Origin: Candidatus Cryosericum septentrionale
GTDB lineage: Bacteria; Caldisericota; Caldisericia; Cryosericales; Cryosericaceae
DNA length: 48,859 bases
Assembly (NCBI RefSeq): GCF_003570995.1
Contig: NZ_QXIY01000004.1
Coordinates: 1-48,859 of the forward strand
Direction of reading: 5' to 3'
Shown here: in pieces, positions 25,446 through 33,492 of the stretch
How positions within the stretch are numbered: the first letter of the stretch is position 1
Layout: each line of letters begins with the position of its first letter
The notes under the pieces: generated by a model
Seen by the model: only the letters and a program-made list of their open reading frames with translations
Told to the model about the DNA's origin: nothing
Databases searched by the model: none
Made by a program: the position numbers and the translations under genes

Positions 25446-27115
25446 GAATTCTTGAGCTGAGCCGGGTCGAACGTACCCTGCTCGAAGATATTCTGGTAGA
25501 ACGAGGCCCAGGAGACTTTCTTGTTGCTGGTCCGGGAGATTCTGCGCATTTCGCGGAAGTGAGCGCGGAACATGAACCGGGCGAGAGAAACTCCAAAGTC
25601 GAATGTGGCGATCGATGAGAACGACGATGCAAGATCAGGAGGCAACGGGACGCGTTCCTGGAGGAATGAGCGGGCATCATGATGGGACAGCCTGTTTTGC
25701 AGGATCTCGATATCGAGAGCAGCTGCCGCGTCCTCGATGAGGAGCTGGAGCGTTGTAAGCAGACTATTCTGCGGCGTCAGCATGCCGTCGAGATTGGCGA
25801 TGTTCTGCAGTTCGAACAGCGAAAGTGCCGTGATGAATACCTCTCGCTGAATGTGAAATGCCAGACATGGGTCCCAGCTGCTGATTGCGGTCTGGATGTA
25901 GGCCTTACCAGGGAAGTAAGTCATCATGAGAGCGATCTCGGGCGAAAGCCAGCGACGGGAAGACGCCATCGGACAGACGGTCTGTCGGTGGTCGAGCGAG
26001 GCACCCTTCAGGGCAACCGCCTCTGGATCATCATAGGCCGGGCGAGTCGCGGACTCGTCTCCTAACACGGGTACGGACTTGAGTCTGTAACCAGGGAAAA
26101 ACGAGTGGAGGCGGGGATAATCCTTGTTCATCCAATCATCGATGGTTGCTTGATCCAGGCGCCGCGCGAGAGAAGCCCGGAGAACGTCATTGACAACCTC
26201 GTCGGTGCTTCTGGAGGCATCAAGCTGGGCAGCGGTCTCGCTCAATTGACGCTTCAACGCCTCTGTCTCATGTTCCAGATGCTCCTGTGCTTCTTTCGTG
26301 CTTACCTCTTCGAGTGAAGGCAGCAGGACAGAGAGTATTGGGTCCCGGGTGGAATCGCCCGTACTGGTGGAGTGAACCAGCCGTGGGTCCAGTCTATTCA
26401 TGTACTGGCGTGCCTTGAGGATGCGCTCTGCAATAACCTGCTTGTCATCGAAGCGGCTGGTCCTGTCTTCCGCGAAGAGGAGATATTGGTCAATGATGTG
26501 CATTTCCTCAAGAGCCAATTCTTGGTGAGAACCTGAACGCAGTTGGATTTGTTCTGCAGGCGCGGTCGGGGGTGTCGACAGTTCCTCGAGCCGGCGAACG
26601 AGAGCCTTCCCACGGACGTATGTGGGGATCTCCGTCATATACAGCAACTGGTAGAGGCCCCGCCGGGTGTTGCGTAGCTGCCAGAGAGTGTCCCCGAAAT
26701 ACCCGGCCCCAATCAGGAGGGACAAGCTGTCCATGTAGGGCCGAAGGAGGAGCGCTGAGCGGTGCTCGCTGTTGCTGAGCTTTCCTTGTTCGAGTTTTGC
26801 AAGCACTTCACGTTTGTCGTCGAGAAACCGCTGCATCTGCGCAGCGTTTGCTGCCGAGAAGTCTCCCAGATGATAGAGGTATCTCTGTGTGCCTGCGCTG
26901 AGCGCATCCACGGGAAGGAAGTAGCTGGTTTCATCCTGGATGTCTTGAAGCAGTTCGTTGTACTTGGTCAATGCGGGCAGAGTCTGAGGACTGTTCTGGC
27001 GGGCGTCCGCTCTGGAGCGTCTGCTGCGAGGCGGACGGTTTGTTTTCGGGCTAGTGTTCCTGGGGTTCTCCGGGGCGGCCAAACCAGCCGGAGTCTCTCT
27101 TCGTGGGCGTGTCAC
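25442..27115 (-). CDS. Unrecognised 557-aa protein
   Basis: I do not recognise this family. The first 45 residues are rich in Pro, Arg, Thr and Ser and look disordered. The rest is mostly predicted helical and soluble: no signal peptide or membrane segment is seen. A likely coiled coil lies near 278-312 (STKEAQEHLEHETEALKRQLSETAAQL). Conserved-looking aromatic-rich segments are HLGDFSAANAAQMQRFLDD and FGVSLARFMFRAHFREMRRI. GTG start overlaps the SurA_N-like gene stop (GTGA), and its own stop overlaps the dNK start (ATGA), so it is a true member of the operon. A cytoplasmic structural or regulatory role is only a guess. Confidence 0.75.
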   Translation of the reverse strand: MTRPRRETPAGLAAPENPRNTSPKTNRPPRSRRSRADARQNSPQTLPALTKYNELLQDIQDETSYFLPVDALSAGTQRYLYHLGDFSAANAAQMQRFLDDKREVLAKLEQGKLSNSEHRSALLLRPYMDSLSLLIGAGYFGDTLWQLRNTRRGLYQLLYMTEIPTYVRGKALVRRLEELSTPPTAPAEQIQLRSGSHQELALEEMHIIDQYLLFAEDRTSRFDDKQVIAERILKARQYMNRLDPRLVHSTSTGDSTRDPILSVLLPSLEEVSTKEAQEHLEHETEALKRQLSETAAQLDASRSTDEVVNDVLRASLARRLDQATIDDWMNKDYPRLHSFFPGYRLKSVPVLGDESATRPAYDDPEAVALKGASLDHRQTVCPMASSRRWLSPEIALMMTYFPGKAYIQTAISSWDPCLAFHIQREVFITALSLFELQNIANLDGMLTPQNSLLTTLQLLIEDAAAALDIEILQNRLSHHDARSFLQERVPLPPDLASSFSSIATFDFGVSLARFMFRAHFREMRRISRTSNKKVSWASFYQNIFEQGTFDPAQLKNS

Positions 27116-27951
27116 GAGCCTGTGTCGACCTTCAGTATCTCAAGTGAATCCGGGACCTGGATGTCAAACATGATGTCCCACCACCTCATGAACTGCTTGT
27201 AGCGTGTATCACCACTCACAAGACTGTTCTCCTTCTTGAGAAGCTGTGCCCGATTTTCAAGGATCAGCTGGAACTTCTTGTTCGCCAGAGCATCTTTTGC
27301 AAGCCTTGCGCTTGCCTGCTCGAAGGTGAGCTGGTGTCCCGCCGTGTCCGTATAGTTCCAGCCCCATGTAGCGAAGTACTCGTGCACTTTAGCTGACGAC
27401 ACTGTGGCATCCTTCGTCAGGCTCTCTTCATAGGCTTTGGACGTGGCCCAGAGCTGGATGTACGAGCGCATATCCGGGGACCGCAGTCTTGCGGTCTCGG
27501 TCGTGTCGTCAGGTGAGGCGTGGTTGTTCACGTAGGCCTCGACGGCAGTGTCGATGGCCGATGGACTCACGACGATTCCCAGTCGTAGAGCTTCGTCGGA
27601 CTGAGCGTGCATGACAATGAGTCGTTGAATGGCTTCTGTCTTCAACCCCGCAGCAAGATACTGCGTCTTTGGGTCTGAGGGGTCTCCGAGATCCACTCGT
27701 GCGTTGTAGTGGTCACTGGTCTCGTCGAATGGCAGGTCCACAATCATTGCCGAGACATGTTCCTCAGTAACTGGTTTGCCATTGACATAAAAGGCGACGT
27801 TGCGTGAACCTGCTACCGGGACGGCAACGATTGCTACCACAAGGGCGACCAGAAGAAGCGATGCCACAATGATGAAGGCCGTCAGGCGCGTCCGAGGGCG
27901 CGCCTGGACTGTGGGCTTTCTGGACGAATCGATGCCGTCTTTCGCAAGCAT
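27112..27951 (-). CDS. Membrane-anchored SurA N-terminal-like protein, no PPIase domain
   Basis: 279-aa protein with a basic cytoplasmic start, one transmembrane helix (residues about 24-46, TAFIIVASLLLVALVVAIVAV) and an exported helical domain beginning NVAFYVNGKPVTEEHVSAMI, the usual opening of SurA_N/trigger-factor-like chaperone domains. Unlike its neighbour it has no parvulin catalytic module. It probably acts as a chaperone outside the membrane, perhaps together with the adjacent foldase. It lies 2 nt downstream of that gene; similarity between the two suggests an old duplication. Confidence 0.7.
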   Translation of the reverse strand: MLAKDGIDSSRKPTVQARPRTRLTAFIIVASLLLVALVVAIVAVPVAGSRNVAFYVNGKPVTEEHVSAMIVDLPFDETSDHYNARVDLGDPSDPKTQYLAAGLKTEAIQRLIVMHAQSDEALRLGIVVSPSAIDTAVEAYVNNHASPDDTTETARLRSPDMRSYIQLWATSKAYEESLTKDATVSSAKVHEYFATWGWNYTDTAGHQLTFEQASARLAKDALANKKFQLILENRAQLLKKENSLVSGDTRYKQFMRWWDIMFDIQVPDSLEILKVDTGS

Positions 27952-27953
27952 GA

Positions 27954-29552
27954 CTATTGCGCTGATGGAGTGCTTGGCGTTGCTGCGGGAGTCGTCGTTG
28001 TTCCCTTGCCGGTAGCTTTAACGATCCACTGCCCGATTGTTCCGAGCACCTTGCCGATACCATGGCTATACCATCGGGTGATACGCGACCACTGACCCTC
28101 GCGGACGGGGAATTGTACCTTGAGTTTGGTCACCAGTGCAGTTTTTGCATCCGCCTTGCGCTCGTCTTCCAGTGCGGTCTTGACCTTATCATGCGTAGCC
28201 TTGTCACTCAGGTTTGCCTTCACGAGTGGTTTTCGGCCCAGAAGCTGGATGATCTCATAGGAAGAACCATCGACGAAGGGTTTTGAGTACTGGCCGGTTT
28301 TCAGACCGTTGAGGGCGTTGAAGCGGGTCTCATCGCCCACGCTCGAGAAATAGTCCAGGATTCCTCCCGTCTTGGCGTCGGCATCCGTGGAGTACTTCGT
28401 GATCGCCGTCTTGAACGACAAGCCCTTCTGGAGCTCTGCATACACCTTGTTTGCAAGGGTCTCGGCAGCCTTTGCTCCAGCTGTCTGGTCTCCGGTACCG
28501 AAGCCCAGGACGATGTGTGCGGCTTTCACCGTCTCCGCCGTATCGTAGATTGTGCTGACAGGTTCTTGTCCGATCTTGTGAATGATATGGAAGCCAAACT
28601 CGGTCTGGATGGGTCCGACGATGTCGCCCGTCTTGGCGGCAAAGGCGGCAGTCTCGAATTCTTTGACCATCTGCCCTTTGGTGAAGAAGCCCAGTGTCTC
28701 GTAGGTAGCATATCCTGCGGTCTTCTTGTTGAGCTCGGCCGCCTTCTCCTGTGCGTACTTGGCGAAATCGAATGTGGCATTTTCAGCCTTTTGTTTCACG
28801 ACCTCGTCATAGATGGCTTGAGCGACCTTCTTTTTCGCAGCAATTGTCGAAGAAGAGTCATTGTCAGCGTCTATCGTGATGAGAAGATGATCGGCGTTAA
28901 CACGTCCCTGAGAGCCGAAGTAGGTCTTGATATCCGCGTCCGAGACGGTGACGCCGGCATTGATCTCGGCAGTCACCGCGTCAGCAAGTTGCTGCCGTTC
29001 GACAAATGGCTGAATCTGAGTGCGCAGGGTGGCTTTGAACTTGTCCATCGAGCCATATTGGGCTATGACTGCGTCATTGAATCCCTGAGTGTCCGTTCCA
29101 AACTGCTGCTGTGACTGCGCGACGGCATTCTCAACTTCTGTGTCGAGAGCAGTCTTCAGCTTGGCCTGGTCGATCGTCATGTTCTTGGATTTGGCATATT
29201 GGATGAACAGCTCCTGCTCGATCGAGCTGTCTATAGCGTCTTTGCGAACGGACTTGAGCGTGCTGGCATTCTCTGCAGTCGTCAGATCCATTCCGTACTG
29301 CTTATACATATCTATATAATTCTGGACGCGCGCCGTGATATCGGACTGGAGGATTTTCCCGGCGCCGACCTGATATGCTATCGTTCCGGTAGCGCTCTTG
29401 ATTGCAAAGAAGGAGCCCCATGTGGCGAGCGCTACGATGAGTACGAGGGCAATGACTCGCATGACAACGGGAAACCGATCCTTGTGATACGCCCCCGGCT
29501 TCTCGACGAGTCCCGCCTTGCGTTCCTGTCTGATCCTGCTTTCTTTTCCCAT
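27954..29552 (-). CDS. Membrane-anchored SurA/PrsA-like foldase with two parvulin domains
   Basis: 532-aa peptidyl-prolyl isomerase assisting folding of exported proteins. Residues 28-50 form the single transmembrane helix; there is no lipobox. A SurA_N-like helical chaperone region (about 60-210) is followed by two parvulin modules: about 215-330 (GRVNADHLLITID ... GFHIIHKIG) and about 344-435 (VKAAHIVLGFG ... YEIIQLLGR). The tail is Thr/Pro rich. GAGGAG lies 8 nt before ATG. First gene of the seven-gene minus-strand operon; substrates unknown. Confidence 0.88.
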   Translation of the reverse strand: MGKESRIRQERKAGLVEKPGAYHKDRFPVVMRVIALVLIVALATWGSFFAIKSATGTIAYQVGAGKILQSDITARVQNYIDMYKQYGMDLTTAENASTLKSVRKDAIDSSIEQELFIQYAKSKNMTIDQAKLKTALDTEVENAVAQSQQQFGTDTQGFNDAVIAQYGSMDKFKATLRTQIQPFVERQQLADAVTAEINAGVTVSDADIKTYFGSQGRVNADHLLITIDADNDSSSTIAAKKKVAQAIYDEVVKQKAENATFDFAKYAQEKAAELNKKTAGYATYETLGFFTKGQMVKEFETAAFAAKTGDIVGPIQTEFGFHIIHKIGQEPVSTIYDTAETVKAAHIVLGFGTGDQTAGAKAAETLANKVYAELQKGLSFKTAITKYSTDADAKTGGILDYFSSVGDETRFNALNGLKTGQYSKPFVDGSSYEIIQLLGRKPLVKANLSDKATHDKVKTALEDERKADAKTALVTKLKVQFPVREGQWSRITRWYSHGIGKVLGTIGQWIVKATGKGTTTTPAATPSTPSAQ

Positions 29553-29612
29553 CCTGTCACTCCTCGGTCGAGTCTGCCTCTGTGGACAGACGACTCAGAT
29601 AATAATCATAAA

Positions 29613-29640
29613 ACTATACCATGATTCCTCTCATCTTAAA
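29613..29640 (-). promoter_or_regulatory. Promoter of the foldase operon
   Basis: On the minus strand TTTAAG (29635-29640), 16-bp spacer, TATAGT (29613-29618). The -35 lies in the end of the lipM-like gene. Leader is about 55 nt. Confidence 0.5.
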
Positions 29641-30434
29641 GCGTTCCAGTCTTCTCTGCCGTATTTCCGAGCGACAATGCCGGCGGCGTTGAGTACCTCT
29701 CGCTGAGTAAGAGAATCGGCAAGGAGATGGACGCCTTTGGCAGCCGAGAAGGCTGCAACGAGTGTATCTGCCATTTCGCGGAATGAGACGGCTCGGTGAG
29801 CCTCGTCGCTGACGCTGGTCATAAGACGAGCGGCCCGCCGCGCGGCATCGTGCACGTTTGGCTGAGACGTCCGGACTACGGCAAAGAGCTTTTCCAGGTC
29901 ATTCTTCAGGACGACTGAGCCGTGCTGGAGGAACCCGTCCCGCGTTCGCATCTGTGCCGAGCCGACAAGCTTCCTTTGACAAGCAACGATGTCGGTGGTC
30001 CCCGGTGCGGTGAAGCACGATGCGGACACAAAGCCGGTGGAGCCATGTGGAGCAAGTGTGGCTGATACTCCAACAGCCAGGAGAGCCGCGACAATCGGCC
30101 CGCATATCCACTCATATGACGCCTCCAGCCCCAGAGCATAGAGAGGATCCGACTGTGGTATCGACACCGAGTAGGTGACTTCCATGTCGTGGAGCACCAC
30201 TCTGCCTCCCGTAGGGCGTCGGACCCACGCAACATGTCTCCTGTCCATTTCGGTGAAGTCCAGAGCCTCTGAAGCTCGCTGAGCGAAGCCAAGCGATGCG
30301 GTGGCAGGTGTCCACCCATAGAAACGGAGAACTGGAACGCCCGACCTGCAGGCAGTGTCAAACAGTGCCTCGTCTGTGGCCATGTTCTCGTATGGAGTGC
30401 CGATGCCGGACATGATGCATCGCCAAGTTCTCAT
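29631..30434 (-). CDS. Lipoyl/octanoyl transferase (LipM/LplA family)
   Basis: 267-aa member of the biotin/lipoate ligase fold. Seen: NMATDEALF, RRPTGGRVVLHDMEVTYSV (lipoyl-AMP/octanoyl pocket), a cysteine in SASCFTAPG followed by the lysine motif RKLVGSAQMR and GFLQHGSV. The cysteine at that place is what separates LipM/LipL-type acyltransferases from true ATP-using LplA, so LipM-like octanoyltransfer to GcvH or E2 is most likely. Start ATG sits 6 nt after a -10 box and lacks a ribosome site. No lipoate-dependent complex is in the window. Confidence 0.85.
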   Translation of the reverse strand: MRTWRCIMSGIGTPYENMATDEALFDTACRSGVPVLRFYGWTPATASLGFAQRASEALDFTEMDRRHVAWVRRPTGGRVVLHDMEVTYSVSIPQSDPLYALGLEASYEWICGPIVAALLAVGVSATLAPHGSTGFVSASCFTAPGTTDIVACQRKLVGSAQMRTRDGFLQHGSVVLKNDLEKLFAVVRTSQPNVHDAARRAARLMTSVSDEAHRAVSFREMADTLVAAFSAAKGVHLLADSLTQREVLNAAGIVARKYGREDWNALR

Positions 30435-30440
30435 GCCAAC

Positions 30441-30468
30441 ATGCTATGGGTATGGGCGCCACTGTCAA
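30441..30468 (-). promoter_or_regulatory. Promoter of the lipM-like gene, predicting a leaderless mRNA
   Basis: On the minus strand TTGACA (30463-30468), 16-bp spacer, TAGCAT (30441-30446), then 6 nt to the ATG at 30434. Diverges from the methyltransferase promoter. Confidence 0.65.
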
Positions 30469-30509
30469 GGAAGAGCTGAGTGAAGACAAGTCCAAGAGCT
30501 GCTTTCGTG

Positions 30510-30537
30510 TTGCATTTTGGCCCTGATGTCTTAGTAT
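30510..30537 (+). promoter_or_regulatory. Promoter of the methyltransferase gene, predicting a near-leaderless mRNA
   Basis: TTGCAT (30510-30515), 16-bp spacer, TAGTAT (30532-30537), 9 nt to the first ATG at 30547. No ribosome site between. Confidence 0.6.
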
Positions 30538-30546
30538 TTATGGCAC

Positions 30547-31287
30547 ATGATGATCACAGACTGGACACAGGAGTACTTTGACGATACATACAGGCGCCTC
30601 TTTCTGGACACGGTAGAACCGGCCAGAACAAGGTACCAGGTGCAGCAGCTCCTGAGGCTGTGCGCAGTACTCCCTGGAGCCGCTGTTCTCGATGTTGGAT
30701 GTGGTGTTGGGCGACATAGCATCGAGCTTGCGAGACTTGGGTTCAGGGTAACGGGCGTGGACATGAATGCAGACTACATCGCTGCGTGTCGCGAGCGTAC
30801 TGCGCAGCTGGGCTTGAAAGCGGAGTTCTATGCAATGGACAGTCGTGTCATGAAGCTTCACGTGAGAGCAGATCTGTCCATCTCTCTCTGGAGCTCATTC
30901 GGCTACTATGGTGAGATCGGTGACCTGCAGATACTTCAGAGAGTCTCGGAGCACACGAGGCGGGGCGGGCATGTAGTCGTAGACGTCGAGAACCGTGACT
31001 ACATCGTGAAGCACTTCGTACCCGAAGAATGGCATGAAAATGAGCAGGGGCTTGTCTGTGAGAAGCGTCGATTCGATGCGGTGGATGGCACTGTCTCCAC
31101 GAGACGCGTTGTCCTGAGCGGGGGAGAGCGTTGCGAGTACCGTCGCGTGCTGCGTATGTATACTGTGGCTGAGCTGGCAGCGCTGTTTGAGGCAGCGGGA
31201 CTGCGGCCCGAACGCTGGTGCGGTGACTATGATGGATCACGGTTTGGACCTGAGTCCAAACGCATGATCGCTATTGCTGAGAGGTGA
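30547..31287 (+). CDS. Class I SAM-dependent methyltransferase
   Basis: 246-aa methyltransferase of unknown substrate. SAM-binding motif I VLDVGCGVGRHSIELARLG at about 47-65, followed by VTGVDMNADYI and AEFYAMDSR. The insert SLWSSFGYYGEIGD resembles UbiE/Tam-like small-molecule methyltransferases. Two adjacent ATGs begin the gene. cdaA follows 1 nt after the stop, so this gene may be the head of the cdaA-cdaR unit. Confidence 0.88.
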   Translation: MMITDWTQEYFDDTYRRLFLDTVEPARTRYQVQQLLRLCAVLPGAAVLDVGCGVGRHSIELARLGFRVTGVDMNADYIAACRERTAQLGLKAEFYAMDSRVMKLHVRADLSISLWSSFGYYGEIGDLQILQRVSEHTRRGGHVVVDVENRDYIVKHFVPEEWHENEQGLVCEKRRFDAVDGTVSTRRVVLSGGERCEYRRVLRMYTVAELAALFEAAGLRPERWCGDYDGSRFGPESKRMIAIAER

Positions 31288-31288
31288 T

Positions 31289-32203
31289 ATGGTTTTCCTG
31301 CAGAGGTTTTTTGCTGACCTGTTCGTGAATCTTACGCTAGGACGAGGCATTTCTATCGTCATGGACGTCGCTCTGACATCCCTGCTCTTCTACGCCGTCC
31401 TGAGGCTCATCTCGAACACGCGTGCACTGCAGTTGGCTCAGGGTCTCGTGATCTATTATCTGCTCGTGTTCGGAGTCGAGTGGCTCAGTCTCAAGGTTGG
31501 GCTGCTGGCTCTCAACAGCGTATTCAGCTGGTTGCGCAGTTTCTCGACGTCGTTCCTTCCGCTGCTACTTGTCATGGTTTTCCAGCCAGAACTGCGGCGG
31601 ATGCTCGGTCGACTTGGCAGCAGCAAGCTGGTGTCATCTGACACGCACACCCAGTTTACGGACGTCCACGATTGGGAAGAGTCCGTTGACGAGATTGTGA
31701 AGAGTGTCAAGTACCTGTCGATGAACCGGATCGGCGCGCTCATCTGCCTGCAGAGACAAACGGGTCTCGAAGACTATGTCGAGACCGGAGTCCGGCTTGA
31801 CGCTCTGGTGAGAGCCGAAACACTGTCCACGCTTTTCTACCCCAACAGCGCGCTTCATGATGGTGGCGTCATCATAGCAAGCAATCGTGTCCTTGCCGCG
31901 AGGTGCCTGTTTCCGTTGACTGCAAGCGCAGACCTGGAACGAGGACTTGGAACAAGGCACCGTGCTGCCATCGGCATTACGGAAGAGACTGACTCCATTG
32001 TTGTCGTCGTATCCGAGCAGACAGGGGTCATTTCTCTTGCAGTACACGGCAAATTGACACGCTATCTGAGCCCACTTGAGCTCAGAGGAATGCTGCTGGT
32101 CATGACAAAGCCCATAGCCAGCGAGCACAGGTTCAACTTGACCGGATTCTTCCGTAAACGGAAGCCCAACGAACAACAGGGAGGTGGAGATGGCCAAGCG
32201 TAA
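31289..32203 (+). CDS. cdaA: Diadenylate cyclase CdaA
   Basis: Makes c-di-AMP from two ATP; c-di-AMP controls potassium, osmolyte and cell-wall homeostasis. The 304-aa product has three N-terminal transmembrane helices (about 20-100), a linker, and the DAC domain with LHDGGVII and GTRHRAAIGITEETDS. The canonical first motif is DGA; here it is DGG. ATG at 31289 follows GAGGTGAT closely; a TTG at 31274 is an alternative. It overlaps the cdaR start by 14 nt, the usual CdaA-CdaR pairing. Confidence 0.95.
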   Translation: MVFLQRFFADLFVNLTLGRGISIVMDVALTSLLFYAVLRLISNTRALQLAQGLVIYYLLVFGVEWLSLKVGLLALNSVFSWLRSFSTSFLPLLLVMVFQPELRRMLGRLGSSKLVSSDTHTQFTDVHDWEESVDEIVKSVKYLSMNRIGALICLQRQTGLEDYVETGVRLDALVRAETLSTLFYPNSALHDGGVIIASNRVLAARCLFPLTASADLERGLGTRHRAAIGITEETDSIVVVVSEQTGVISLAVHGKLTRYLSPLELRGMLLVMTKPIASEHRFNLTGFFRKRKPNEQQGGGDGQA

Positions 32204-33413
32204 TATCGGCGCTATGTTGTTTAACTCCAAGATCATCTCTGTGCTCCTGGCCGTTCTGCTCTGGGTCTACGTCGTTGGTATCCGGGGTCCTGACACGACG
32301 AAATCCGTCGAGGCCCAGTTGATGGCTGTGAACGTACCTCAGGGCTACGTCCTGGCAGGGACGCTCCCCACGGTCACCGTGACACTGCGTGGTCCCATGA
32401 ATACGCTGTGGAACATCACGGGTGGCTATGTAACGCCGACCGTCGACTTGGGGGGAAGAACCGAGGGATCCTTCATTACATCGGTTCAAGCTCAGGTCGT
32501 TGGGCTTACTGGCGTGACAGTAGAGACCGTTGCTCCCAACGAAGTCAATGTCCAGCTCGAGCGTCTTGAGACGATCACCGTCCCTGTCCACGCAGAGGTG
32601 AGCGGCACCCTGCCCCTGAGTCTGGTCCTCGGGACCCTGCGGATTGAGCCGGGGTCCATCGAGGTGTCGGGGCCCGGTTCGCTCGTGAGCCAAGTGAAGG
32701 ATGCAGCGCTGGTCGTTGCACTGGACAAACTGGGAGCGACCACAAGCGGCAATCTCACGATTGCTGGGGACGTCGTTGCCTATGATGCCAGGGGTAATGT
32801 CGTTGAGGGCGTGCTGTTGTCTCCTCGATCGGCAGTTGCCATTCTGCCGATTCTTGATGCTGCAACCGTGAAGACGGTGCCGGTCATTCCGACTGTCATC
32901 GGGCATCCGATGAGTGGGTACGCCGTGGCGAGCGGCTCATGCACCCCGGCAATTGTCATGGTCACAGGAACGGCAGCGGTGCTCAGTCGGGTTCAGGCGG
33001 TTTCGACGATTGCGGTTGATGTCTCAGGTGAGTCGGGATCTCTCACGAAACAAGTCAACTTGGTCCTTCCGCCGGGAGTCTCGCTTTTGGGTGGAAGCAA
33101 GACCGTGTCATGTCATGTCGTTATCGAGCAGGTTGTCGTTCTTGCCATCCCGGACGTGCCGATCGAGGTTCGAGGAGCTGGATCGGGGTGGCAGGTGTCC
33201 CTTGGTACAACGTCCGCATCGGTCCTCATCAGCGGGACGAATTCCGTCGTCATGGCTCTCAAGTCTTCCCAGATCACGGCATATGTCGACGTCAGCCAGC
33301 CTCCACTGACCGATGGTAGCTATGCAGTCTCAGTGGACGGGCTGACACAGGGAGTTGTTTCTGCTATGGTGACGCCGTCTTCGGTTGATGCTGTTGTGCA
33401 GAAGGGACCGTAG
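32190..33413 (+). CDS. cdaR: CdaR, YbbR-domain regulator of CdaA
   Basis: 407-aa extracellular-facing regulator of diadenylate cyclase. One N-terminal transmembrane helix (SKIISVLLAVLLWVYVVGI) is followed by about four YbbR beta-modules of 75-85 residues, each ending in patterns such as VTPTVDLGG, VVALDKLG, IAVDVSGE and ITAYVDVSQ. ATG at 32190 is preferred over GTG at 32184 because GGGAGGTG lies just upstream. The phosphoglucosamine mutase gene glmM that often follows is absent; truB follows instead after 75 nt. Confidence 0.92.
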   Translation: MAKRNIGAMLFNSKIISVLLAVLLWVYVVGIRGPDTTKSVEAQLMAVNVPQGYVLAGTLPTVTVTLRGPMNTLWNITGGYVTPTVDLGGRTEGSFITSVQAQVVGLTGVTVETVAPNEVNVQLERLETITVPVHAEVSGTLPLSLVLGTLRIEPGSIEVSGPGSLVSQVKDAALVVALDKLGATTSGNLTIAGDVVAYDARGNVVEGVLLSPRSAVAILPILDAATVKTVPVIPTVIGHPMSGYAVASGSCTPAIVMVTGTAAVLSRVQAVSTIAVDVSGESGSLTKQVNLVLPPGVSLLGGSKTVSCHVVIEQVVVLAIPDVPIEVRGAGSGWQVSLGTTSASVLISGTNSVVMALKSSQITAYVDVSQPPLTDGSYAVSVDGLTQGVVSAMVTPSSVDAVVQKGP

Positions 33414-33420
33414 CGGACGC

Positions 33421-33492
33421 ATGGCTGCTGTGGTGAATCCAATCTGGGGCACAACAGGCATCCATGCTCGCGACTTGGTGTCCGGCCTGTGA
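33421..33492 (+). other. Small ORF (23 codons) with GlmM-like N-terminal sequence; doubtful
   Basis: ATG at 33421 to TGA at 33490-33492, product MAAVVNPIWGTTGIHARDL plus four residues. The stretch WGTTGIHARD resembles the FGTDGIRG opening of phosphoglucosamine mutase GlmM, whose gene commonly follows cdaR. It ends overlapping the truB start. It may be a decayed glmM start, a tiny coupling ORF, or chance. No clear ribosome site. Confidence 0.2.
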
